DNA from: CAYUAG01 sp046483025
Lineage (GTDB): Bacteria; Zhuqueibacterota; QNDG01; CAYUAG01
NCBI GenBank assembly: GCA_046483025.1
Contig: JAWODZ010000116.1
Span: 5,336 to 69,335 of the forward strand
Direction of reading: 5' to 3'
DNA length: 64,000 nucleotides
Below the pieces are notes generated by a model that was not told the origin of the DNA, did not search any database, and saw only the letters and a program-made list of their open reading frames with translations. Shown piece after piece: positions 18,301 to 26,110 of the stretch; within the stretch, counting starts at the first letter, position 1; each line of letters starts with the position of its first letter. A program made the translations under genes and the position numbers.

Positions 18301-19917
18301 ACACCATTTGGAATATTCAGGTAGAGATTCTTCTAACACAATCTCTCCTGTTAAATTATGAATATCATCGGGAGCAAAACAATCCGGAATTCTATCATCT
18401 AACTGAACTGTATCCTGCGCAATCTCATATTTACAAAGTATACGCCGAATATAGGTTCTGCCATTAACAAAATTTGCATCAATATGTTCACTCCCGGAAT
18501 TGTTTTGAAAAGCTCCATTTTTATCCACATAAGCATTTTCAGTATCAGTATAATCAAATACAAAAAAAACTTTATCAGGATCACTCTTACTCACCCACCC
18601 CCTGTTTCTTAAAATCTCAGGAGTTACCCAGCCGCTGCTGAAATACCGCATTTTTGAAGACGGTTCAGAATCAAAATATCTCGAACTGTCTCTCACAGAT
18701 TCAAAGCATAATGCCTGCACTGTATTTTCCAGTCCCAATTGTATCCATAACGTGTCAACAGAACCCTTAATATATTCATCTCCGAAAGTATTCTCATTCG
18801 AACCATCATCGTCATCCTCATCTGTGTTTTCCCGATCATCCTCCTCACCTGAAAAATAAACACTGTTGGACCTAATCCCTCCTCCTATATTACCAACAAC
18901 ATCCACTGCTCTGACCCGATAAAAGGATATTTTCCCCTTTTCTAATGATTCATCAACCCATCTCAAAATTTCATCCTCAGTTGAACTGGAAAGAACTGTA
19001 TCAACCGGAATTTCACCCTGGCTGGCGGTATTTCGATAAATTACATATTTTTCAACCTTACTAATTTCATCACTGACCTTTTTCCAGACAAGTTCAATCT
19101 TATCACCTTTATTTAAAGCCTGAATAACAGTTACTTTTTTAGGAGCAGAATTATCCTGTACAGAATAGGTAATGTCAGAACACATAAATAAAGTATCGTT
19201 TTCAACTATCACTTCCGAACGGGCAAAATATCCATACTTGTGACCATCCTCAAGATTTTCAAAAACTGTAGTCCTGGATGCATTATTACCATTCTTATAA
19301 AGACGCTGAGCAGCTTTTCGTAAATTGGAAGGATCAGCATCATCAAAATAATAGGCATCCTGAACAAAAGACCCTTCTACTGGATACCAGCTAATTTTAT
19401 TTGATGTCCCCGAAGTAAATTCTGGTTCATTCTCAATTTCGGGATGTTCAATATCAACCTGATCTACATTTATTATTACTTTCTGCCAACGAGTAGTTTC
19501 TTTTTTATTTTTTTCACCATACCAAATCATTACAGTATCACTGGAAGCGTTGGTGGGATGAATATACACAATATTTTCCAGGGTAGTTGATTTTTGAGGA
19601 AGTAAGGTTGTGGTTTTATTCTCCCATTTATCAACATAATCAGGAAATTGATATTTATACCAATTACTCCCATAGTAACCGTCCCTGACCCAACAGCTGT
19701 ATTCATCAGTCATGGAAGAATTGTTATAGTGTACAGTAAATTTAATTGCAATTAACTCATGAGTTCTGATATTTACATTAATTGTATTATTATTAACATA
19801 TCTCTTATTATTATGCAAAATTTCAATTTCCAGCCAACCAGCATTAAGATTGGCTGTGATAACAAATAATAAAACCATACTATACAGAAATAATCGGGTT
19901 TTTAAACCCTTTAACAT
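15388..19917 (-). CDS. Giant fibronectin type III repeat protein with T9SS C-terminal sorting domain
   Basis: The start is the ATG at 19917, since GGAGG stands seven bases upstream; this gives 1509 residues. A signal peptide (TRLFLYSMVLLFVITANLNA) leads into a chain of fibronectin-like modules, seen as repeated phrases such as NISWYPVEGS, IELVWKKVSDEISKVEKYVI and IKLSWTRASLDAFGYEIFRD. An acidic linker (EEDDRENTDEDDDDGSNENT) lies near residue 370. The end has the T9SS type A pattern: N-K-P-N-P-F-N-S-T-T, VTISIFNMRGSFVRGF, SYSVTWDGTDMHKKYVSSGI. It is probably secreted and surface-bound, as an adhesin or a structural strand. It is the first gene of the long unit and has its own promoter at 19958-19986. 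Confidence 0.75.
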   Translation of the reverse strand: MLKGLKTRLFLYSMVLLFVITANLNAGWLEIEILHNNKRYVNNNTINVNIRTHELIAIKFTVHYNNSSMTDEYSCWVRDGYYGSNWYKYQFPDYVDKWENKTTTLLPQKSTTLENIVYIHPTNASSDTVMIWYGEKNKKETTRWQKVIINVDQVDIEHPEIENEPEFTSGTSNKISWYPVEGSFVQDAYYFDDADPSNLRKAAQRLYKNGNNASRTTVFENLEDGHKYGYFARSEVIVENDTLFMCSDITYSVQDNSAPKKVTVIQALNKGDKIELVWKKVSDEISKVEKYVIYRNTASQGEIPVDTVLSSSTEDEILRWVDESLEKGKISFYRVRAVDVVGNIGGGIRSNSVYFSGEEDDRENTDEDDDDGSNENTFGDEYIKGSVDTLWIQLGLENTVQALCFESVRDSSRYFDSEPSSKMRYFSSGWVTPEILRNRGWVSKSDPDKVFFVFDYTDTENAYVDKNGAFQNNSGSEHIDANFVNGRTYIRRILCKYEIAQDTVQLDDRIPDCFAPDDIHNLTGEIVLEESLPEYSKWCMNLSWEPAYDEVTGVKRYYLWRKIEEIEEHFVNIGTATSTEFIDTLNILADYTILNPLVSYKVTSEDYLGNMRAVNESDWEVQERSLQGPEIVFTDSGSDIKLSDDKDTLWTQNDIVAAGINKFNITEVLKYEIDVNGTLQTIRNLNRDTDTLEVDLSGNEVSFIKARAVYIGNVSSLWSNTLIAIRNLNRTPENLQAKIDSVDWNGNIKLSWTRASLDAFGYEIFRDSKKIGEIYNRKEKISWVDKYGMDELKNEPGDTLIGYRDYDYAITAIDVFKDTSDPTDEVTTYCNSAPEVVFYEKKNQNDNYFIRIGWKRVIPSLLKEGDIIKYEVKIYQDSLSNLYRKSEIIYTIDGDEFFEDFRVVSDHNYIFRIRGIPNSYPYKPSAWSRPFTVPDFSLFDSLESFALPGKSIFIYWNNSEIIRKYKIDSFKVVRSADDTQENTWTFPSDILSFVDNSDNLKHGKDYTYTIKAIDSLDQILDEHAVTVTCDSVAFIPDIDSSRTLEYFNQDSLQVFWKWINDKTGEDIELETENADSLLIQLSISSSFPPIADQTVTTDYIKADYNRNKKVRIPELASQKNDPVFIRVTAKDKWGHNAVKIFQDESGNNIVIAPETVVWSSDSYGLRVSVYDTIPSPSVNDFKVKYNGPYNSASDSIKVSCTWSGEGVEKGTVDTNRNIMWNAKLYRIVRELNGEKWIQDEIPVDTTDTMQNYVYQGYTLNRNYQWQINVIDSAGNITQGDTTINAENFLATPPPPDPIDYKVCSIPEIESNDSLEYFIEIAQDPSHFPLAYQDDDLTDRLLCQIGWTVSETCSCTTGWGSIKIDTTWFRLKVRKKAENGHMIESAWSLLAAFMDNSSGNKCLTGIEESNNSILSFNLHPNKPNPFNSTTEIRYEIPEQSDVTISIFNMRGSFVRGFTRSSLSPGSYSVTWDGTDMHKKYVSSGIYICFLTVKTKSGKLWRNETKMLLIK

Positions 19918-19957
19918 TTTATTTCCTCCAATAAATATCAATAAGTTAGTTTCTTTA

Positions 19958-19986
19958 ATATTAAGAAATTATATAATAAATGTCAA
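19958..19986 (-). promoter_or_regulatory. Sigma-70-type promoter for the envelope operon
   Basis: On the minus strand a perfect TTGACA (-35, 19981-19986) is separated by 17 bases from TAATAT (-10, 19958-19963). This leaves a leader of roughly 35 bases before the GGAGG and ATG at 19917. It is the best-matching promoter seen for any minus-strand gene here and would drive the giant fibronectin gene and, if read-through continues, the ten genes behind it. Confidence 0.55.
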
Positions 19987-20098
19987 GTAGAATTTGTCAG
20001 TCATTAATTTAGTTTCAAATTCACAGATATTTTTTCTTTTGATTTTAATTCTATATTTTAATATATTAAAAATAAATAGTAATAAACGATTCTGATAA

Positions 20099-20767
20099 AT
20101 GAATTTTAATAATTGGCTGTATAAAAAAATTTTACCCCCAATTAGTTGGTTGGCTATAACTCTTCTAACTAACTCTCTTAAAATTAAAATCATAAATAAA
20201 TATAAAACCAATAATTTTAAAAAAGAAGGTGGAAAATTTGTTTTTGTCTGCTGGCATGGCAGGCAGTTTCTCTTAACTACTCATTTATCCAAACTGAATA
20301 CAGGAGTTATTACTTCTATCAGCCAGGATGGAAGACTGCAGGCAGATATTCTCGGCAGAATGGGATTTAAAATAACCTATGGTTCCAGTTCAAAATCACC
20401 AGTTAAAGCTTTGGTAGGATCAATTAAACTAATGCGTAAAGGTATCAATATGGTGATTGCGGTAGACGGGCCTACTGGTCCGATCTACAAAGTTAAATAT
20501 GGAGCCCTTTTTCTGGCTAAAAAAATGAATGCTCAAATTGTACCAGTAACCTTTTCATCCCATCCATGTATAACCCTGAACGCCTGGGATAAATATCTGC
20601 TCCCTCTCCCTTTCTCCCAAACAGTTCTTCTCTGGGGTAATCCTATTCAACTGTCCGATTCTACTGACAAAAAAATTCTTGAAAAAGAAGCTGGTCTAAT
20701 TGAAAAAAAACTCAATGCGATTAACAATACTGCTGATTTTATTGTTAATAAAAACAAATTACGATGA
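20099..20767 (+). CDS. Lysophospholipid acyltransferase-like protein (DUF374 family)
   Basis: The 222-residue protein has an N-terminal hydrophobic helix (PPISWLAITLLTNSLKIKII) and the DUF374 motifs CWHGRQFLL, SISQDGRLQADILGRMGFK, YGSSSK and VDGPTGPIYKVKYGALFLAK. DUF374 proteins belong to the lysophospholipid acyltransferase superfamily and are thought to add acyl chains to membrane lipid or lipid A precursors at the inner face of the membrane; the precise substrate is not settled. It is divergent from the long envelope operon. No clear ribosome-binding site precedes the ATG, so the start may be slightly off. Confidence 0.82.
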   Translation: MNFNNWLYKKILPPISWLAITLLTNSLKIKIINKYKTNNFKKEGGKFVFVCWHGRQFLLTTHLSKLNTGVITSISQDGRLQADILGRMGFKITYGSSSKSPVKALVGSIKLMRKGINMVIAVDGPTGPIYKVKYGALFLAKKMNAQIVPVTFSSHPCITLNAWDKYLLPLPFSQTVLLWGNPIQLSDSTDKKILEKEAGLIEKKLNAINNTADFIVNKNKLR

Positions 20768-20942
20768 TACCACTCTTCATAAAAATTTAACTCTAAAATT
20801 CTAAAAAATATGGTAAAAACAAATTTTTCCCTTGCAATTAAGTAAACTTTTAACGAGATTAATGTTTCAGAAACAAATTTTATGAAATAATGAAGATTTT
20901 ATTAATAAAATTCTATCGATGCTTAAAATATAGTGAGGTTCT

Positions 20943-21707
20943 TTGGTAGGTGATGCATTTAAAAAATTAGTAGAGATAATGAAAAAACTCAGGAGTAACG
21001 GTGGTTGTCCCTGGGACCAGGAACAAACGCATCAATCTCTTAAACCTTATCTTTTAGAAGAATCATATGAGGTGATCGAATCTATTGATAATCATGATAC
21101 TGAATCACTTAAAGAAGAATTAGGTGATCTTTTACTTCAACCTATTTTCCATGCGCAAATTGCCCAGGACAATGGTGATTTTTCCATAGTGGATGTTATT
21201 GAAAGTATCAACAAAAAATTAATTCGACGACATCCACATGTTTTTGACAATACAGAAATCAACACAAGTGAAGAACAAAAAATTCATTGGGAAAGAATAA
21301 AAAAACAAGAGGGGAAAAAATCGGTTTTAGATGGTGTACCCAAAACAATGCCAGCTTTGACCCGAGCACACCGTATCCAGCAAAAAGCTGCAACTGTGGG
21401 ATTTGACTGGGATACTGCTGACCAGGTATGGGAAAAAATTCGGGAAGAAATGGAGGAATTGAAAACAGCTATTGATTCCAATGATCAGAATAATATATTT
21501 GAAGAATATGGAGATTTACTTTTTGCGCTGGTAAATCTTTCCCGATTTCTCCGGTTGGATCCTGAAGATGCTTTACGAAGTGCCTCTGGCAAATTCTGTA
21601 AACGATTCAAAAAAGTTGAAAAAACATACGATTCTACTGGTGAGGATATTAAAAAAGCGACTCTAGAAGAAATGGATAAAATCTGGAACAAAATAAAAAA
21701 AGATTAA
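20943..21707 (+). CDS. mazG: Nucleoside triphosphate pyrophosphohydrolase MazG
   Basis: The 254-residue protein begins at a TTG (frame MVGDAFKKLVEIMKKL) with GTGAGG five to ten bases upstream. It has the two-lobed MazG layout: NGGCPWDQEQTHQSLKPYLL at the start, the metal-binding motif LKEELGDLLLQPIFHAQIA, the connecting RRHPHVFDN, and the second helix pair ending EEYGDLLFALVNLSRFL. MazG hydrolyses NTPs to NMP and pyrophosphate, clearing abnormal nucleotides. The length is close to Escherichia coli MazG. It follows the acyltransferase by about 175 bases and has no obvious operon partner. Confidence 0.95.
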   Translation: MVGDAFKKLVEIMKKLRSNGGCPWDQEQTHQSLKPYLLEESYEVIESIDNHDTESLKEELGDLLLQPIFHAQIAQDNGDFSIVDVIESINKKLIRRHPHVFDNTEINTSEEQKIHWERIKKQEGKKSVLDGVPKTMPALTRAHRIQQKAATVGFDWDTADQVWEKIREEMEELKTAIDSNDQNNIFEEYGDLLFALVNLSRFLRLDPEDALRSASGKFCKRFKKVEKTYDSTGEDIKKATLEEMDKIWNKIKKD

Positions 21708-21793
21708 TTAAACAATGAAAAAAGGCAATTGATTATCTAAACTTTAATATACATAAAATATAACATACAAACAAAAATTATTTGGGAATTATT

Positions 21794-22972
21794 ATGAAAA
21801 AAAAATTTTTATCTGAAATTATTCTTTTATTATTAATTATAATACTTTTTATAACCTGTGCTGAATATAAAAAAAATCCAGTAGGTTCGGAATTTTTTAA
21901 TAGCGACGAAATCGGAAATGTAAAAACCTGTGTTATTTACTCCTCTCCTTCGGATACTTTTTTTAAATATACTAATGTAAAAACAGGCAATAGTCCATAC
22001 TTAAACATAGGAGCTGTCCAAAATCATAATATTAAGGCAAAATCTCTTATAAAATTCCAGCTTGATCCGGATACAACCAAAATAGACAGTGTTTCATTAA
22101 CCTTATATATCCATAAATTCTATGAACAGCATAATGGAATATTTTCCTGTTCCATATTTAAAATTGCAGAACAATGGGATGAAGATTCCCTTTCTATGAG
22201 AAATTACAGTGAGGGATTACAAGGTGAATTTATTACAAATTTTGAAGTTTCTGTTAACGACACTGTAAAAAGTTTCACCATTCCCCTGCCAAATGATCTT
22301 GTACAATCATGGAGTGATTCAACCACTGCTTCCAAAAATCATGGGTTGCTTTTTATTCCAGATAATTCCCAATTTATTACTGAATTCTATAGTAGTGAAG
22401 CTGATTCTAACCAACCGGAATTACGAATGTATACTCCTACAGATACTGTTTCTAGTTATACAGAATACTTTATTAAGGACATAGAAGATCTATTTATTGC
22501 TGAAGGTGAATTTGAAGCTACTCCAGATTATCTTTATATTTCTAATGGAATAGCCACGCGATCACTTTTATTTTTTGATGTATCAGTTATACCGGAACAA
22601 GCTACCATCAATAAAGCATTTGTAAATATTCATTCTGACGTTACTGCAGCTTTTCCTGCCTGGCAAGATACTTTTTTAATATCAATTTTTGAAACTGCTA
22701 CTGAGGACTGGTCCATGCCTGATGTTCCACTGGATTCATTGACCTATTCAACTTTTCTTTTAGATGGTGATTCAGCATTAGCAGATATAACTCTTTCTGT
22801 ACAACAATGGACTTCAAAAACAAAAGAAAATTACGGACTTTTACTAAAGGGACGAAATGAATATATAAATCTCGACTACAGACAACTATATAGTTCAAAG
22901 GCTGACAGTTCCAAAAAACCATCATTAAAAATATTTTACAGTCTTCCGCCTGAAGAGAATTTTAATAATTAA
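21794..22972 (+). CDS. Predicted lipoprotein with DNRLRE-type beta domains
   Basis: The ATG at 21794 is preferred to the TTG at 21782, since it starts a lipoprotein signal (MKKKFLSEIILLLLIIILFI) with the acceptor cysteine in ITCAEYKK. The 392-residue protein has two similar beta regions: one with LIKFQLDPDTTKIDSVSLTL and VQSWSDSTTASKNHGLLFIP, the other with LLFFDVSVIPEQATINKAFV and VQQWTSKTKENYGLLLKG. This is the DNRLRE pattern of secreted surface proteins, in which conserved blocks describe a jelly-roll fold. It should be anchored in the outer membrane. The barrel gene starts 16 bases later, so the two are probably one unit. Function unknown. Confidence 0.65.
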   Translation: MKKKFLSEIILLLLIIILFITCAEYKKNPVGSEFFNSDEIGNVKTCVIYSSPSDTFFKYTNVKTGNSPYLNIGAVQNHNIKAKSLIKFQLDPDTTKIDSVSLTLYIHKFYEQHNGIFSCSIFKIAEQWDEDSLSMRNYSEGLQGEFITNFEVSVNDTVKSFTIPLPNDLVQSWSDSTTASKNHGLLFIPDNSQFITEFYSSEADSNQPELRMYTPTDTVSSYTEYFIKDIEDLFIAEGEFEATPDYLYISNGIATRSLLFFDVSVIPEQATINKAFVNIHSDVTAAFPAWQDTFLISIFETATEDWSMPDVPLDSLTYSTFLLDGDSALADITLSVQQWTSKTKENYGLLLKGRNEYINLDYRQLYSSKADSSKKPSLKIFYSLPPEENFNN

Positions 22973-22988
22973 AATCTGGAGTTTTATA

Positions 22989-24206
22989 ATGAAGAAATTA
23001 ATTTTATTTTTTCTAATTTTATTACTATATAACCAAAGTTTAATTTGTGGATCTGTGCTTTCTTCACGGGGATTGGGAATGGATTTTGAACATCCAAATA
23101 CTCGAGCCCAGGGAATGGGTTACTTTGCCATAGCAAATATTGATCCCTATACTATTTCAAAAATCAATCCTGCAAGTTTATTTATTCATAAAGCAACTCA
23201 TATATCTGCCTCTTATTTTAACGAAAATAACTTTTATGAAGACCAACTCCATGGTGATGCTTTTTCTCAATATTCTAATTTTGATGGGTTCAATATAGTT
23301 ATTCCACTGCATAAAAATTTTGGCATCTCATCAGGGTTAACTCCCTTGACCAGGATAGATTATAAAATATCATTTGATAATTCAATTGATCTCTTTGAAT
23401 ACACCAAATCAATATATGGAAGTGGAGGATTAAACTCTTTTGATCTTTCATGTTACTGGTCATATAAAAATAGATTTTCTATAGGTATTACTGGTAGATA
23501 CATTTTTGGTAATATCAATAAAACCTGGAGGGTGAATTACGATAATACAACTTTTGTTCAAACTAAATATTCTTTTTCCACAAAAAATGATGGTTTTAAT
23601 TATAAACTGGGAATTATTGTACAACCATTGTCATCAATTACAATAGGAGCCGTATATTCTCCCACAGTAAGAATAAATAATAATACATCTCAGGATATGG
23701 CAATAAAGCTAAAAGATGAAGCAACAACAACAACATTAAAAACACATAAAGGTTCTATCAGTTATCCTGGGTCATATGGAGTAGGTGTTTCATATAAGAT
23801 CAAAAAAATAGGCTTGTTTGGTATAGATTATTCCTTATCCGAATGGGAATCATTGTTAATTAATGATCAAAAACCAACATATGTAAATAATATAAATAAA
23901 TTTTCTTTTGGATTTGAATCAATTTCATCCAATAATCCCAACACATCATATCTAAAACAAATAAGATACAGAACCGGATTATGTCATATGTCTTCCTTGT
24001 CTCTTGATCCTGAAGGAAATGAAATACTGGAATCATGGATATCATTGGGTTTAGGTCTTCCCCTTAAAGGGCGTATAGCAGAAATAAATCTGGCTGTCAA
24101 TTATGGTAAACGGGGATCACTACAAAAAAACGGACTTTCAGAAAATCTATTAAGAGTCAGTCTTTCTCTATCTATTGGTGAAAAATGGTTCCAGCGTGAA
24201 TATTAA
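22989..24206 (+). CDS. Outer-membrane beta-barrel protein, PorV/FadL-like
   Basis: The 405-residue protein has a signal peptide (MKKLILFFLILLLYNQSLIC) and then RAQGMGYFAIANIDPYTISK with I-N-P-A-S-L, matching the start of OmpP1/FadL and PorV-like barrels. The remainder has the alternating pattern and turns (GISSGLTPLTRIDYKISF, NYKLGIIVQPLSSITIGAVY) expected of beta strands. The upstream gene encodes a DNRLRE-type lipoprotein that it may pair with. Whether it transports hydrophobic compounds or serves secretion cannot be read from the sequence. Confidence 0.7.
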   Translation: MKKLILFFLILLLYNQSLICGSVLSSRGLGMDFEHPNTRAQGMGYFAIANIDPYTISKINPASLFIHKATHISASYFNENNFYEDQLHGDAFSQYSNFDGFNIVIPLHKNFGISSGLTPLTRIDYKISFDNSIDLFEYTKSIYGSGGLNSFDLSCYWSYKNRFSIGITGRYIFGNINKTWRVNYDNTTFVQTKYSFSTKNDGFNYKLGIIVQPLSSITIGAVYSPTVRINNNTSQDMAIKLKDEATTTTLKTHKGSISYPGSYGVGVSYKIKKIGLFGIDYSLSEWESLLINDQKPTYVNNINKFSFGFESISSNNPNTSYLKQIRYRTGLCHMSSLSLDPEGNEILESWISLGLGLPLKGRIAEINLAVNYGKRGSLQKNGLSENLLRVSLSLSIGEKWFQREY

Positions 24207-24273
24207 TATGATTTGTTCTTCTGTTTTTTTGTTAATTAGATTACAAAAATTATAAATTTATGAGATATTTTCC

Positions 24274-24302
24274 TTGATTTTATCTGATTTTTTTATTATT
24301 AT
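24274..24302 (+). promoter_or_regulatory. Possible promoter for the TPR lipoprotein / rpiB genes
   Basis: TTGATT (24274-24279) and TATTAT (24297-24302) are separated by 17 bases, about 50 bases before the start codon at 24355. The region is very AT-rich, so chance matches are likely and the confidence is low. Confidence 0.3.
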
Positions 24303-24354
24303 TAAGGATTATCATAAAAAGTTATAATTATTATTTATATAAGGAGGGATAGTT

Positions 24355-25611
24355 GTGTATCAAAAATTAAAAACATTAATTTATTTCTTAAATATTGTAT
24401 TAATTCTTATATTCACACAACTTTATTTTAATAGCTGCGGTGGGCCTGCCACAAAAAAAGATTTAACTCCCGAACAGAAAAAAGCAAAGCAGGACTCAAT
24501 ATTTAAAGAACACAAACAAAAAGTAGATAGGTATATGAGTTTTGGTTGGGAACCTTTTAAACAGAAAAACTACGAAAAAGCAAAAAAATATTTTAGCAAA
24601 ATTGCCAAAATTGACACAACTGGTATCTACGGAGCAATACTTTATCAAAATCTTGGTACCTGTTACTTACAGTTAAACCAGCCAGATAGTGCAATATGGG
24701 CATATAAAAAAGGAATAGAAAATGTGCCCGATGCACCTTATAACTACAGTGCACTTGGATATATATACCGAAGACAGGGAAAAGATCAGAAAGCTATTGA
24801 AATGTATGAAAAACTCACTGAACTTCAACCTGATTCAGCTGAACATTTTCATCAGTTAGGAAAACTGTATGCTAACGACTATCAGAATCAAAAAGCTATT
24901 CAAGCATATCAACAAGCTGTAGCACTTGAACCCAATAATACAGAGTATCAGGAAATATTGAGTAATCTTTTAAGCGCTTCCGGAGATACTGAACAAATAA
25001 TCAAACAAAAAAGACAAATGGTTAAGCTTAATCCGGAAAATATGAGATATAGATTTCAACTTGCAAAAAGTTACCACTCTGCTGCAAAATTTGACAGTGC
25101 TATAGTTAATTTTAAAATTGTCTTAAAAAATCAGCCAGACAACATTGAAGCTCTGGAACTTTTAGCAGATTCATATCGGAATACCGATAAATTTACTCAA
25201 GCTATAAACATTTATAAAATAATTATTGAAGAAAAACCAACGGACAAGAAAAATCTTTGTAACCTTGCCTCCGCTTATACATCGCTTGGCAGATACACAA
25301 CAGCCCGGAGAACTGTAAATAAAGCTTTGCGTATTGATAATCAATACGGATTGGCCTATCTTACCTTAGGTAAAATATACGAAACAGCTGCTGACAGAAA
25401 TATCAAAAATAATGACGGTAAAACAACCTATGATGATAAACTGGTGTATAAAATCGCCTATGATCAATATGTAAAAGCTAAAAATGATTTAGCCTATAAA
25501 CGAGAGGCAGAAAACAGAATAAAATCTCTGGAACCAGTCATACCTACTACAGAAGATAAATTTATTCATGATTATAATACTCCAAAAAATGAAGTGTATA
25601 ATTGGATATAG
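24355..25611 (+). CDS. TPR-repeat lipoprotein
   Basis: The start is a GTG at 24355, fixed by a strong AAGGAGGGAT (24341-24350) just upstream. The 418-residue protein has a hydrophobic signal (LIYFLNIVLILIFTQLYF) ending in NSCGGP, a plausible lipobox cysteine. About eight TPR units follow, for example SALGYIYRRQGKDQKAIEMY, HQLGKLYANDYQNQKAIQAY and LAYLTLGKIYETAADRNIKN. It is probably anchored in the membrane facing the periplasm and serves as a protein-binding scaffold. It precedes rpiB by 10 bases. Nothing in it identifies a partner. Confidence 0.75.
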   Translation: MYQKLKTLIYFLNIVLILIFTQLYFNSCGGPATKKDLTPEQKKAKQDSIFKEHKQKVDRYMSFGWEPFKQKNYEKAKKYFSKIAKIDTTGIYGAILYQNLGTCYLQLNQPDSAIWAYKKGIENVPDAPYNYSALGYIYRRQGKDQKAIEMYEKLTELQPDSAEHFHQLGKLYANDYQNQKAIQAYQQAVALEPNNTEYQEILSNLLSASGDTEQIIKQKRQMVKLNPENMRYRFQLAKSYHSAAKFDSAIVNFKIVLKNQPDNIEALELLADSYRNTDKFTQAINIYKIIIEEKPTDKKNLCNLASAYTSLGRYTTARRTVNKALRIDNQYGLAYLTLGKIYETAADRNIKNNDGKTTYDDKLVYKIAYDQYVKAKNDLAYKREAENRIKSLEPVIPTTEDKFIHDYNTPKNEVYNWI

Positions 25612-25620
25612 TTAAAAAAA

Positions 25621-26064
25621 ATGAAAATTGTAATAGGCTCAGACCATGCTGGTTTTGAACTAAAAAAACATATTAGACAGTTTTTAAACACTGAAAATAT
25701 TACTTTTAAAGATTGTGGAACTGATTCTTCAGATTCGGTTGATTACCCTGATATTGCTGTAAAAACTGCAAAACTATATATAGAAAAAAAATATGATTAT
25801 GGAATACTTATCTGCGGAAGCGGAATTGGAATGTCAATTGTTTCTAATAAGATTAAGGGTGTAAGAGCAGCATTATGCAATACATCAGAAATGGCAAGAC
25901 TGGCCCGGACACATAATAATGCGAATATTTTATGCTTGGGTGCCAGAATTGTTGAAGCTGAAAAAGCATTGAATATTATTACTGAATTTTTATTTACCGA
26001 ATTCAGCAACAAAAACCGTCATCAAAAACGTATAAATAAAATTCACAAGCTTACTGGTGTGTAA
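25621..26064 (+). CDS. rpiB: Ribose 5-phosphate isomerase B
   Basis: The 147-residue enzyme begins MKIVIGSDHAGFELKKHI and carries the active-site cysteine at residue 65 in LICGSGIGMS and the histidine at residue 98 in RTHNNANILCLGARIV. It interconverts ribose 5-phosphate and ribulose 5-phosphate in the pentose phosphate pathway. It follows the TPR lipoprotein by 10 bases and precedes glyA, and an intrinsic terminator overlaps its final codons, so most transcripts from upstream should stop here. Confidence 0.96.
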   Translation: MKIVIGSDHAGFELKKHIRQFLNTENITFKDCGTDSSDSVDYPDIAVKTAKLYIEKKYDYGILICGSGIGMSIVSNKIKGVRAALCNTSEMARLARTHNNANILCLGARIVEAEKALNIITEFLFTEFSNKNRHQKRINKIHKLTGV

Positions 26065-26084
26065 AACTAGTAAGCTTTTTTCTT
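26047..26084 (+). terminator. Intrinsic terminator overlapping the end of rpiB
   Basis: A 12-base stem, arms 26047-26058 and 26066-26077 (core AAGCTTACT / AGTAAGCTT with one G-U pair), encloses a 7-base loop and is followed by a T-rich run from 26076 to about 26084. The rpiB stop codon (26062-26064) lies in the loop, so the 3' end of the gene is itself the terminator arm. Confidence 0.75.
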
Positions 26085-26110
26085 AGATATAAAACTATAT
26101 GGAGAAAAAA

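Noticed and set aside
20870..20930. Short AT-only palindrome (ATTTTATTAATAAAAT) before mazG
   Set aside because: Such palindromes are expected by chance in this AT-rich DNA; no other regulatory sign.
26065..26110. Glycine riboswitch ahead of glyA
   Set aside because: The space is only about 45 bases and is filled by the end of the rpiB terminator; no aptamer pattern.
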